Shown here: in pieces, positions 1 to 10,395 of the stretch
How positions within the stretch are numbered: position 1 is the stretch's first letter
Layout of the letters: every line of letters starts with the position of its first letter
DNA from: Cacajao melanocephalus
Taxonomy: Eukaryota; Chordata; Mammalia; Primates; Pitheciidae
Direction: 5' to 3'
DNA: 64,000 nt
Assembly: GCA_963573385.1 (NCBI GenBank)
Contig: CAUYLG010070624.1
Coordinates: 1-64,000, forward strand
Program-made: the position numbers and the translations under genes
The notes under the pieces: model-generated
What the model saw: the letters and a program-made list of their open reading frames with translations, nothing else
What the model was told of the DNA's origin: nothing
Databases searched by the model: none

Positions 1-713
1 AATCATTAAAATATCTGGAGACAACAGATGCTGGAGAGGATGTAGAGAAATAGGAACACTTTTACACTGTTGGTGGGAGTGTAAATTAGTTCAACCATTG
101 TGGAAGACAGTGTGGCAATTCCTCAAAGATCTAGAAATAGAAATTCCATTTGACCCAGCAATCCCGTTACTGGGTATATACCCAAAGGATTATAAATCGT
201 TCTATTATAAAGACACATGCACACGTATGTTCATCGTGGCACTGTTTACGATAGCAAAGACCTGGAACCAACCCAAATGCCCATCGATGATAGACTGGAC
301 AAGGAAAATGTGGCACATATACACCATGGAATACTATGCAGCCGTAAAAAAATCAATGAGTTTGTGTCCTTTGCAGGGACATGGATTATCTGGAAACCAT
401 CATTCTCAGCAAAGTGACACAAGAACAGAAAATAAAACACTGCATGTTCTCACTCATAGGCAGGTGTTGAACAATGAGAACACATGGACACAGGGAGGGG
501 AGCATCACACACTGGGCTCTGTTGAGGGGTTAGGAGAGGAACAGTGGGGGGTGGGGAGGTTGGGGAGGGATAACGTGGGGAGAAATGCCAGATATAGGTG
601 GCAGGGGGCTGAAGGCAGCAAACCACATTGCCATGTATTTACCTATGCGACCATCCTGCATGATCTGCACATATACCGCAGAACCTAAAGCACAAAAATA
701 ATAATAATAAAAA
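1..713 (+). mobile_element. LINE-1 3' end (primate L1PA/L1PB type), 5' end outside the window
   Basis: This is the last part of L1 ORF2 followed by the 3' UTR and an A-rich tail ending near 713. The ORF2 C-terminal region reads open from the window edge, but an A-run near 345-352 breaks the frame and a stop at about 415-417 ends the correct frame, so it cannot encode a complete protein. The 3' UTR carries the guanine-rich polypurine tract of primate L1s (about 495-600). The diverged 3' UTR suggests an older primate subfamily rather than a human-specific one; the subfamily is an inference. Confidence 0.95.
546..569 (+). other. G-quadruplex-type motif in the L1 3' UTR
   Basis: Four guanine runs of 6, 4, 4 and 3 bases are separated by loops of 1, 5 and 1 bases, fitting the canonical G3+N1-7 pattern. 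A guanine-rich polypurine tract at this place is a known L1 3' UTR property. Folding is inferred from the pattern. Confidence 0.7.
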
Positions 714-785
714 ATCTCACCTCTCAACACTGTTGCATTAGGGATTAAGTTTCTAACTTTGGGAGACACATTGAAACCATAAGAA
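714..785 (-). mobile_element. MaLR (MLT1/MST-like) LTR fragment, 5' end
   Basis: Read on the minus strand, this matches the start of MaLR-class LTRs: a TATGGTTT-like opening, a 'gtgtctcccaaagtt' segment and 'aacttaatccctaatgcaac'. It stops abruptly at the A-rich tail of the upstream L1, so the L1 probably landed inside this LTR. The rest of the LTR would lie beyond the left edge. Confidence 0.65.
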
Positions 786-889
786 CCTGTCACATATGAC
801 AAAGACATTTCCTAAAATCTATTATCTTTATACAAATGAATGGAAACATTCTCAAAAATATTTGTTAATGCTAGTGAATAGTTGGCATT

Positions 890-1125
890 TTTTTGAATGC
901 TTACTATTAGTCAGGCAGTGTGTTTCCCATGGTTTAACTGGTTTACTTATGACTTTTTGAGAACCTTAGAGAGCCATCCTTTCAAAAGGTGCCAATTATG
1001 TTCACAGAAAGGTTAAGTAACTTGTCCAGGGTACACAGCTTGTACAATGCTGAGCTGGAATGAGAAGTAAGGCCAGTCTAACTCAGGGTCTGCACATTTT
1101 GCCCCATCTGATACTTCACTACTTT
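890..1125 (-). mobile_element. MIR SINE
   Basis: The minus-strand MIR pattern is clear: 'ttactattagtcaggcagtg', then a diverged centre, then 'aaaggttaagtaacttgtcc' and the tRNA-derived end near 1100. The copy is old and diverged. Confidence 0.85.
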
Positions 1126-2364
1126 TGATAAACACATGCATCCTGAGCAGAGCCACAGATTACCGCTTTCCAGCATTCTAGCTGTTCTTTTTGTTGATCC
1201 AGGCAAAAATAAGGACTGTTCAGCCATTTTTTTTTACAAAGCAAGTTATATTAAATGAACAAAAGAATCAAGGCAAAAGCAGTGAATTTCTTCAGCCCTC
1301 ACTTGTTTTTATTCTTCTTTTCCCTTTCTATTTTGCTCTGGTAGGTTATATTTTACCTTTTTGTGGTGGAGTTGTGCAGGTGAGTGGCTCTTATCAGGAA
1401 CAAATGATGCCATAAATCCGGAATAAAATCAATGAGGTTATGAGCTCTGAGAGTGACATGGAGTTCTGTGGGCCCAAGTGTTTTCCCTTCTTAACATGGT
1501 GCACCTTGGAAGCCAGAAGCCAGAGGCTTGGGTGTTGTTCTACACGCGGTTAGTTCTCTCATTTACAGACCTATATATAGCTGCTGTGTCACTGAGCTGG
1601 GTGCCCAATACCCGTCTTCCCATTTTAAACGAGAGGAATGTTGAGAAGAAATAATGGAGAATACGTATGCTCTCATGCCTGTCTCCAAACATATAAGAAA
1701 AGAGACAGAAAAGAATGTGCCAAACAAAACCACCTCTTGGTAATAACACTGTAATGTAATAATTATAGCCTGGAATTCTTGCAAATGGCTTCATCTCTCT
1801 CTCTCTGGGAGAGACTGGCACCAGCTCTTTAGCTTTACTCAGCTAAAGGGAACCGATTTTCCAGTGCCAAATGCATTACTTTAGTAAGAAAGAGAAAAAT
1901 AGCAGTGGATGCCATTCAGTTTTCTGATGACTTGCTGTGGCCATTTTCTGAAGTACTGATTTCACTTGGAGGAAACCCATCAACAGACACCAGGCATCCT
2001 AGGCAGTGGCTGTGAATGAGAAACATGACAATCAAATGCTGTGTTTTTCATTCTCAGCTGTTGGTGCCCTTAGTGTGTGAGATAGTGGAAGGGTAATAGG
2101 AGTGACCATTGAGATTTCCACTCCAAAAAGATAGGTTCAATCCTGTGAGAGAAACTAGTTCGGCAGTTGGGGTTGGCCTATTCTAGTTGAATAGGTGTGA
2201 AAATGGGCTTATTTTCTACTTCCTCATCACACAGATTTCTTGGCTTGGGGAAGGGCCATTACTAGGGTCACAAGATTTAAAAAAAATCAGTAATCAAGAT
2301 GAATATTATTTTAATATGGTATTTGTGAAAAATAAAAATCCATGCAGAATAGTCCACAATGGGT
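1126..2364. other. Unique noncoding sequence, nothing recognised
   Basis: No transposon consensus, splice-flanked exon or RNA gene is seen. Open frames on the minus strand (up to 93 codons) have no recognisable domain and low-complexity composition. A short TC run at 1796-1805 is the only simple repeat. Confidence 0.5.
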
Positions 2365-2379
2365 AAAATATCTGATTTT
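2365..2379. repeat. Target-site duplication, left copy
   Basis: The 15 bases AAAATATCTGATTTT match 3778-3792 with one mismatch and flank the intervening L1, which marks it as a single insertion event. Confidence 0.75.
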
Positions 2380-3213
2380 GTTGTTGTTGTTTGTTTGTTA
2401 CACTTTATGTTCTGGGGTACATGTGCATAACGTGTAGGTTTGTTACATAGAAATACACATGCCATGGTGGCTTGCTGCATCTATCCCTCACGTCATCTAC
2501 ATTAGGGATTTCTCCTAATGCTATCCCTCCCCTAGACCCCCCCACCTGACAGGCCTTGGTGTGTGATGTTCCCATCCCTGTGTCCATGTGTTCTCATTGT
2601 TCAACTCCCACTTATGAGTGAGAACATGGAGTGTTTGGTTTTCTGTTCCTGCGTTAGTTTGCTGAGAATGATGGTTTCCAACTTCATCCATGTCCCTGTG
2701 AAGGACGTGAACTCATCCTTTTTATGGCTGCGTAATATTCCACGGTGTATATGTACCACATTTTCTTTATCCAGTCTATCATTGATGGACATTTGGGTTG
2801 GTTCCAAGTCTTTGATATTGTGAATAATGCTGTAGTAAACATACATGTGCATGTGTCTTTATAGTAGAATGATTTATAATCCTTTGGGTATACACCCAGC
2901 AATGGGATTGCTGGGTCAAATGGTATTTCTAGTTCTAGATCCTTGAGGAATCGCCACACTGTCTTCCACAATGGTTGAACTAATTTACACTCCCACCGAC
3001 AGTGTAAAAGCGTTCCTAATTCTCCACATCTGTTGTTTCCTGACTTTTTAATGATTGCCATTCTAACTGGTGTGAAATGGTATTTCATTGTGGTTTTGAT
3101 TTGCATTTCTCTAATGACCAGTGATGATGAGCTTTTTTTCATATGTTTGTTGGCTGCATAATGTCCTCTTTTGAGAAGTGTCCACATTTTGATGGAGTTG
3201 TTTGCCTTTTTCT
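2380..3213 (-). mobile_element. LINE-1 3' half (ORF2 C-terminus and 3' UTR), minus strand
   Basis: Read on the minus strand this is L1 ORF2 C-terminal sequence followed by the 3' UTR and a tail rich in AAC units (2380-2400). One frame runs from about 3187 to 2684, then breaks at a short A-run near 2720-2732, where one base appears lost relative to the typical L1 sequence. It is a dead copy, similar in age to the L1 at the window start. It joins the inverted 5' part at about 3213. Confidence 0.93.
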
Positions 3214-3777
3214 TGACTTCAAACTATACTACAAGGCTACAGTAATCAAAACAGCATTGTACTGGTACAAAAACAGAGATATCGAAAAGTGGAAAAGAAC
3301 AGAGGCCTCAGAAATAATGCCACACATCTACAACCATCTGATCTTTGACAAACCTGACAAAAACAAGCAATGGGGAAAAGATTCCCTGTTTAATTGGTGT
3401 TGGGAAACTGGCTAGCCATATGCAGAAAATTGAAACTGGACCCCTTCCTTACACCTTATACAACAGTTAACCAAAGATGGATTAAAGACTTAAACGTAAG
3501 ACCTAAAACCATGAAAACCCTAGAAGAAAACCTAGGCAATACCATTCATGACATAGGCATGGGCAAAGATTTCATGACCAAAATACCAAAAGCAATGGCA
3601 ACAAAAGCCAAACTTGACAAATGGGATCTAATTAAACTAAAGAGCTTCTGCACACCAAAAGAATCTATCATCGAAGTGAACAGGCCACCTACAGAATGGG
3701 AGAAAAATTTTGCAATCTATCCATCTGACAAAGGGCTAATATCTAGAGTCTACAAGGAACGTAAACAAATTTACAAG
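3214..3777 (+). mobile_element. Inverted 5' segment of the same LINE-1 insertion
   Basis: This is L1 ORF2 sequence in plus orientation, joined head-on to the minus-strand part at 3210-3216. In element coordinates its last bases (a 'tttacaag' segment) meet the first bases of the minus-strand part with at most a few bases of overlap or loss, so one continuous L1 interval has been split and flipped. A frameshift near 3390-3400 breaks the ORF2 reading. This is the signature of twin priming during target-primed reverse transcription. Confidence 0.9.
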
Positions 3778-3792
3778 AAAATATATGATTTT
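3778..3792. repeat. Target-site duplication, right copy
   Basis: AAAATATATGATTTT matches the left copy at 2365-2379 in 14 of 15 bases and bounds the inverted L1. Confidence 0.75.
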
Positions 3793-3934
3793 TAAACAAA
3801 GACAGGATCTGTAGCAGTGCCATTCTGAGCCATATTGAAGCCTGAGGCAAAAGGAAAAAATAAGACATTTTGATGTTTAACAGTATTGCATTAAAATTTC
3901 ATTTATCTTGATGACAGTTTTTTCCGAGTGGGGG

Positions 3935-4275
3935 TCACCTCCTGTTCTTCTCAAAGTTCAGCTCTAATGCTATCTCTCTGAGGTTTTACCTGATTTTTCT
4001 CTGTACCCCTTGTCACTTCAGCATCAGTGTATTTCACCTCTGGTCATCCCAATACTTTCTGCAGATCTCCTTACGGTTTCTGCCTTGGTAGACCATATTT
4101 TTTATTTATTTGAAGTATTTGCATCTGTCATACGACAATGGCTTCCTTGAGGATAAAGTCGATGTCTTTTGCTTTTTTATCTATAATGCCAGCCAGACAT
4201 TTCATAGATATAAAAAACATATGTGTTGATTGATAAAAAACAAAAACATGAGTGAATGAATGAGTTAAATGAATA
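3935..4275 (+). mobile_element. L2 LINE 3' end
   Basis: The order of motifs fits the L2 3' end: 'ctcaaagttcagctctaatg', 'tgaggttttacctg', then 'cttccttgaggataaagtc', and a final TGAATGAATGA-like tail at 4250-4265. It is strongly diverged and noncoding. Confidence 0.75.
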
Positions 4276-6019
4276 AAAGAACATAACCTTTGAGATTTCT
4301 TTTAGTACTTTATTAGTGGATTTATATTTCAACAATTATTCCTAAATATAACCTTGGGTCAATTTTGACCTGAATTTGGGAAATCAAAGTCACATGGAAA
4401 GAACTGGCTCTAGGGTATTTTCTTTTATAACCATCAGGCAGGGAGTCTTGTTTGCTAAATGGGTAATGATAAAGTCATCTTCATGAACCCATCCCAGTGT
4501 TGAACTCAATTTCATGACATAGAAAACTCAAGAGCATTTCAGCCTCAGTTTAGCGAAATCTTAGGTCAGAGATGATATTTTGTTGAATGTCAGCTTTCAG
4601 TTGATGCTTCAGTAAGCCTTATCTGACTGTTCTAGGGTGTGGTCCTTATCTGGGTCCCTGCCTGAGGATCAGGGGTGGAGTGGGCTTCTTTTAACAGATG
4701 CCAATCCATACTTGTACCTCACCTCACTCCTACTGAGCCAGGATCTCTAGGGGTTGACTTCCTTGGTCCTAGAAGGACTGTGGTGGAATATACCACAGCC
4801 GTTACTAATTTTACCTAAAAGTTCTGTGTGGCCAAGCTGTTTGGAAGCCTGCTTTACTTTTTGAGAGCTACATTTTTTTACCCATTTTTATGATAGTGAT
4901 TCCTTGGTAAGTTTCTTTTAACTGAAATAGTTCAACCTAGAGGAAATAATCTTTTTTTCCTAAAAGAATACCAGAACCAGAGTGGAGCAAGTCGTACAAT
5001 ATTCATGATCACTTCAAATTAGAGAAGGAAAAGTCAGTATTGAAGTGCCCTTTGCATGTGGAGCTATTATGATTAGGATTCAGGGTCTGTGACTTCTAAT
5101 GCTAGTTGCAGGACACTGTGAAATTACTGAACTTACATATTGGAAAATGTTAATGAAAGTGATGAGTTCCCCCCCGCCCACATTGCTACCTGTTTTAGAA
5201 ATTTAATACAACAGAGTCACGCCAGCAAAGGACAGCTTTGTTCAGTCTACCTGATGTCAAATGACCGGTCTGACTGATTTCTTTTTAAACTACATTTAAT
5301 CAGTTGTCAAGTTGCTTTGGCATCATACAGACACAGCCTGTGCTGTGCTGGGAGCTGTGTATTGATTTAGTGTTAAGAAGCCATGGCTGAATGGTGAGTA
5401 AAAGTCATGCAACACCAGAATACAAACCATGGAAAGAATGGAGACTCAATCACAGACACTGCTACTCAGCCTTCCCAAGTGGTTCAGAAAAGTACCACCT
5501 CCGGTGTCTCCCCCGGGCCCCTTGTTTTCTGCAAGCCGCTCTGCAAAAGATCCGAAACCTCACTCAGAGCTACAGTAATAAGCTACCAAACGGCCTCAGG
5601 TTTGTCCTCTCCTGTAAGGTGTCGTTAAAACAATCTGTCTAACCATGCGTTCTTCCTTTCCTTCCCCAAGCCTTCTGGAAACCAGGGCTAGAGACATAGG
5701 TCAGCTGAACCATTCCAAAAAAAGACCCAAACAAACCTGAAGACAACTAAGTTCAGGTTGAAACGGATTTCATTGTTATTCCCAAGAATAATAGATGTCA
5801 CTCTTCCTCTCTCTTCCTCTCTTTCTTCCTCCCTCTCTTTCTTTTCCTTTCTTGATGTTCTGCAAGGGGCCTGCCAGACTGGAGGCCCTGAACTAGCTAC
5901 TGAGGGCTCAGTGGGGAACTTGATGCCTCGTTGCATAGAGTTTCCATTGCAGTCAGGGTGTGCAGACATGAGAAAAGCAACTAAGAAAGGCACAATCCAG
6001 TTTCAGATTGCAATAAGTG
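4276..6019. other. Unique noncoding sequence
   Basis: No gene is recognised. There is a polypyrimidine CT-rich patch at 5803-5850. A region around 5390-5640 is open in two plus-strand frames (83 and 73 codons) without a recognisable domain. An ATG in good context at 5383-5385 is followed ten bases later by a GTGAGT donor-like hexamer, discussed as a weak observation. Confidence 0.5.
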
Positions 6020-6570
6020 ATCAGAGGAAACTAAAACAGGGTGCTGTAATGCAGTTACAGAAGAGGAAGAGGCTGACTTTAACCTGGGTTGTCTGAGAAG
6101 GCCCTGTTTGAGCCGAGGTCTGCAGGATGAGAAGAAGCTGGTCAAGTGTGGATCTTGGGGAGAATTTCAAGGAGATAGCAGCGCAATTACAAAAGGGCCT
6201 GAGGCAGGGACATGCCTGGCTTGTTCACAGAGTAAAACGAGCCTTGTTAAGGAGGGTAACTTTATAGAGGATGAGGTCAGGGAGGTAGGCAAGGATCAGA
6301 TCTGTGGGTACTTCAAAGGTCCAGATAAACAATTGGAATTTTATTCTACCTACAATGGGAAGCCTTTGGAGGAGTTTTAAGCATGGGGAGGGGGATCGGA
6401 TTTACATTTTAAAGGGGCACATTGGCTGCTATGTGGAGAACAAAATATAGGAAGGCAAAGAAGGCACCGGAGGCCAGCTGGGAGGCTGTCATTGCAGTGG
6501 TATGCACCAAGGTAGTGGCCATGGGAGGAGAGATGGGTTGGAGGTGGAGTCCACAGAAGTTACTGATGCA
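6020..6570 (+). repeat. Diverged medium-reiterated interspersed repeat, family not named
   Basis: The text resembles a widespread old mammalian repeat with motifs of the type 'gggcctgaggcagg', 'gaggatgaggtcaggga', 'gggaagcctttggagg' and 'ggcacattggctgctatgtg', in consensus order. The same family appears at 43990-44800 and, as a different portion, at 61195-61370. I cannot assign a Dfam name by eye. Two open frames here (90 and 60 codons) are chance readings of the repeat. Confidence 0.55.
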
Positions 6571-6879
6571 TCCTGTGTATGTGTGTGCATGCTGTGGGTG
6601 CTAGAGGTGAATGAAAGGGAGGAGTCCAGTATACCTTCTTAATTTTCGTGTTGAACGGCCAAGACGATAATGGTGCCATTTGCTATGCTTTATGCTTATA
6701 TAACTAGGACAGTCCATTGAGACAGTTTTTCCCAAAGGACTAATCTTTGCCAAGTAAGTTTTATCTTTGCTGAGACAACAGTAAAATAAAGTAAAACTAT
6801 TTGCAGTACTCAAATAGTTGTCTTTTACTAGCAGATTCACACATTCATTCAGAGGATTTCCAACGTTCGGGGACTGATT
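6571..6879. other. Unique noncoding sequence, nothing recognised
   Basis: No repeat, exon or RNA signal is seen. Confidence 0.4.
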
Positions 6880-7015
6880 TTCAGCCTGGGTTATCTTCCA
6901 GACTGTGAGCTACTTGAGGGTAGATAAGGCCTATCTTATTTCTCCTGGTACTTCTAGTGTCAATGTCAGTGACTGGCACATGCCAGGTGTTCTGTAAATG
7001 CTTGTTGAAAGGAAG
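6880..7015 (+). mobile_element. L2 LINE 3' fragment
   Basis: The sequence 'gactgtgagctacttgaggg' followed by 'gactggcacatgccaggtg' and 'aaatgcttgttgaaagga' follows the L2 3' end in order. Confidence 0.8.
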
Positions 7016-7644
7016 AACTTGACAGTCTTTTATTTCTAATGCTTATCATGACAATGAAGAGGATACAAAAAGGAGAATAAAATAAGGGCATCTCTGCAGA
7101 TTAGGAAGAAAACTTCAATAAATCCTCAAGGGAAAAATATGATAGAACAAAATAAACAGAGATGCTGTAGATCACTTCTTCCCTCACGGTTGAAATATTC
7201 GATAAATCTCTAGCAGCACTTACCTGTCCGGCAGTATCTTAGTATTTAGGACTAAATTTCAACTCAGTTGATCCTTTGAATTCAATCCCAGATAAGTTTT
7301 AAATATATGTGTTGTTCATGTCTGAGACACTTAGGATGACAGATATATTATTAGGCTATATTCAGTAACTAATAAAGAAATTATTAAGAAAGGAAAGTCC
7401 AAAATGCCTATGTAATTATAGAGGAGCTGCCTCATTCATTTGATGCAACAGAGTCAGTGAGCTGTCTGGAAGAAAAACTGTTTTCCTCCAAAGCATTTGG
7501 TAGGTCCTTCTTGATTTGGAAAAAAAAAAAAATCAACATTACTCTGCATGCCATTTTGGAGGCATTTTGACATGGCCAAAACCTGCCTTTTTTTCCACCC
7601 CAGCCTCTGCTCTGCCATTTTCCGCCATTTTCCATTCTTAATTG
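7016..7644. other. Unique noncoding sequence
   Basis: AT-rich sequence with a 13-base A-run at 7520-7532. No gene or repeat family is recognised. Confidence 0.4.
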
Positions 7645-7945
7645 CTTACTCTTTGGTGCCTTTACTCTTGCTCTTCCAGTAGTCAGGAAGATATCTCCCT
7701 CACCTTCGCTACTTCAAGTAGCCTAATTATCCTTCAGTGCCCAGCTCAGATGCAATCTCCCCTAAGCAGCCTTCCTGGATTTCCCCAGGCTGAATTCATA
7801 CCTTCCTGCATGTTTCTCTGCTTTATATTATGCGCAGTTTTTATGGATGTCTCCTACAACTACATTGTATTTATCCTCCACAGTTCCTAGATGGTGCATT
7901 CCACACAGTAATACTGAATAGAGTTTTATTGAATGCCTAAGTGGA
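7645..7945 (+). mobile_element. L2 LINE 3' fragment
   Basis: The segment 'cagctcagatgcaatctccc' followed by 'agcagccttcctggatttcc' is the typical L2 3' region, ending in 'gttttattgaatgcc'. The 82-codon open frame across it is not a gene. Confidence 0.75.
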
Positions 7946-8959
7946 ATTGCAGTACTGTCACGATCCCGTTTCTTATTGTCTTCCTCTGCATCAGAAGGAG
8001 GATACATAGAATTCGCTCTTTTTGCTTTTTACAGCAGGTCAAAATAAATGCAAGCTCTGACATATGACATGGAATTGAAATTAAGAAGAAAGAGTATGAT
8101 GCTTGTTATCGGTGGAATCATGGGCATGGTAGGGAAAAATTACACCAGCGTCAGAACTGCTAGTCTCAACCTAGAAAACTGGCGGTGCTTTGCTTTGTGA
8201 CTGCAGGCAAAGATTATACCACAGTGTATTAGTTGAGTGGTTGAATATATATCTGTTTTTGGAGGAACAGTATGCAATTCATCTCCAGGTTTTTAATATA
8301 TTTATGATAAGAACGCTGTTTCCCCTGTATTTTATTTTTCTTAACATTATTAAAAAAAAACCAACTACTGACATCTTTCAAGCACTTCACTCAATATTCC
8401 CCCAAAGGCATTAGCAGCAAAAATTTATGAATATTTTTATTAGAGATGATTTGGTTTTTATTCCTGAAAAACAGAGCTGGAAAAATTTTAAGGTCATTAG
8501 CCATAAGAGTTTTAAATACCTTATATTTAAAATATATTTAAATAGCCATTTGAATATCTCCCTCAGATAACATAACATTCGAATATGTTAGTTTTAGCTT
8601 CTAGGTTCTCTGGTATCTTTAGCTTTTCCCATTTTAAGTTAATGATGATAAAAATAAATTTCATACTTAATAGCTTTTTTAATCCTAAGGTATTTAACAA
8701 ACCTTAGGGGTGCAAATATACTGTGTAGCAATCCATATGCTTGCTCATAGGTTTATGGCCCTAAGAGCATCAGTTGATTACAATTGTTTTTGTTTCATTG
8801 AAATTCCTCACAATCAATAGACGAATTGGATCCTAAGTTACTGGAAAAATAAAAGTAGAAACCCTCGTCTACTCGGTTAACATGTCTTTGAAGATAACAT
8901 GTTACATTAATACCAAACCTCCATATTTTTAGACTCTTAAATATATCTTTATTTCTATT
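7946..8959. other. Unique AT-rich noncoding sequence
   Basis: No repeat family is recognised. The block 8410-8700 is AT-rich with TTAAAATATATTTAAAT-like stretches. No coding signal is seen. Confidence 0.4.
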
Positions 8960-9050
8960 CTTCCTTCCTTTCAACAATCCTTTGTTACGTAACAGCTATG
9001 TGTTGGGTTCAGAGCCCAAGACTAGAGATATCAAGATCAACAAGGTTGTT
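8960..9050 (+). repeat. Fragment of an old interspersed repeat, family not named
   Basis: The pattern 'tcaacaatcctttgttacg', 'gctatgtgttgggttcagag', 'agagatatcaagatcaacaa' resembles the frequent old repeat that opens with ATTTATTGAGCACCTACTATGTGCC. It directly precedes the minisatellite. Confidence 0.4.
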
Positions 9051-9051
9051 A

Positions 9052-9275
9052 GAAGTTCATATATATATATGAGTTTATATATATATGAGTTTATATATAT
9101 ATGAGTTTATATATATATATATATGAGTTTATATGTATATGAGTTTATATATATATATGAGTTAGGCTCAAAGTGTATATAAATATGTGTGTGTGTAGTT
9201 TTATATATATGTATGAGTTAAGTTCAAAGTGTATATAACTATGTGTGTATAGTTCAAAGTATAGATGAGAAGTAT
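9052..9275. repeat. TA-rich minisatellite with two levels of repetition
   Basis: From 9058 to 9162 a short unit of the form ATGAGTTTATATATAT recurs about six times with variable TA length. From 9159 to 9270 a longer unit of roughly 55 bases occurs twice: GAGTTA, a C/TTCAAAGTGTATATAA segment, then TGTGTGT and a TATA run. Unit-length variation suggests replication slippage. Confidence 0.8.
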
Positions 9276-9319
9276 ACTGTCAGATGTGTATACATATCCT
9301 TAGTAATTTAAATTTCTTG

Positions 9320-9545
9320 TTTACTCTCTGCCAAGCGCTGTGCCAAATAGTTCATATGCATCATCTCATTTAATGCTTGCGACAACTCTGAGAAATATCA
9401 TTATCCCATGGTGCAAATAAGAAAACCAAGACTCAGAAATATTAATATTACCCATTTTGCACAAGTCTATCAGCTAATAGTTGTCACAGTCAGAGTTGAA
9501 ACCCAAGTGTGTCTGACTTCCAAGCTCATGCTCTTTCCCTATGTT
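9320..9545 (-). mobile_element. MIR SINE
   Basis: Minus-strand MIR: 'gcgctgtgccaaatagttca', 'catctcatttaatgcttgcg', 'gttgaaacccaagtgtgtct' and the promoter-derived end near 9530. Confidence 0.85.
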
Positions 9546-10167
9546 TTTAAGTGTCTCTCGTTGAATCAGATGCTGATTTCTTCCCAGAAGTCTAGATTCA
9601 GAATAAAAGAAACAAAAGAATGAAAGTATTAAAATGGTTGCTTGAATATCAACCTGGGTGGTCATGAATACCAAGGATCTATTTATTTTATTATATACAT
9701 GCTTTGGCAATCCTGAATTGGAGTAGAGAGTCGGTCCTCAGACACTAGTTCTCTATTTGATTCAGAGCAATGAAATGCAGCAATTCAGTGACTGTTGCAT
9801 TCCCCTTCCATTCCTCAACTGAAGACCATCTTCTTGCTGAATTACTTAATGGTGTAGTCCTTTAGGTACCTCAGTAGCTAAGGAAGTGTTTTCAGATTAA
9901 TAAGATGTTAAAATACCAGATGATCCATCAAGGAATATGCAAGGTCCTCATCCTTAAGAATCTCCATGTTGAGAAGACTGTTCACCCTAGAGAGCTGAAT
10001 CATTCACCTCTTGGGATCTTTGACAGTTCTGTGATTTTGTTTATCAAGATAATTTGGATGCTTATCAAGTTAATTTCACCTTAAGCCAAAATCTACTTCA
10101 TAGTTCTTTATAAGCAAAGTACCAGCAAATCAACAAGGTGTCTCTGACAACCCTTAGACTGGATTAG
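9546..10167. other. Unique noncoding sequence, nothing recognised
   Basis: No gene or repeat family is seen. A 71-codon plus-strand frame ends at 9623 but begins inside the adjacent MIR. Confidence 0.4.
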
Positions 10168-10395
10168 ACTCTCTATCAGGCACTTGCAGTACTTCGTTTC
10201 ATAGTATTTCTTACCCTTATAGTTCATTGATTATTTGTGTAATGCCTGTCTCCCATGCTAGACTGAACTCTAGTTGGACAGAGACTGTATTTTTAATGCT
10301 CAGTACTCCACCTTACCTGCAGTGCTTAACCTTGTGGCTGGCAAATAGTAGGAAGTCAATAAATATTTATTGATGGAAGAATAAATGAATGAAAT
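10168..10395 (+). mobile_element. L2 LINE 3' fragment
   Basis: The order 'gactgaactctagttggaca', 'gtgcttaaccttgtggctgg', 'caataaatatttattgatgg' and a TGAATGAA tail follows the L2 3' end. Confidence 0.75.

Noticed and set aside
98..688. 196-codon open frame
   Set aside because: It begins in L1 ORF2 and, after an A-run frameshift near 345-352, continues out of frame into the L1 3' UTR. It is not a gene.
890..1125. tRNA gene from tRNA-like promoter boxes
   Set aside because: The tRNA-like part belongs to the MIR SINE; no intact cloverleaf is seen here or in the other MIR copies.
2684..3187. 167-codon minus-strand frame
   Set aside because: It is the C-terminal part of ORF2 of the inverted, 5'-truncated L1, ended by a one-base loss near 2720-2732.
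3394..3795. 133-codon plus-strand frame
   Set aside because: It is L1 ORF2 sequence in the inverted 5' segment, with a frameshift at its start and its end in the target-site duplication.
9052..9275. CRISPR-like or regularly interspaced repeat
   Set aside because: The units are contiguous TA-rich slippage products with no unique spacers, in a primate nuclear sequence.
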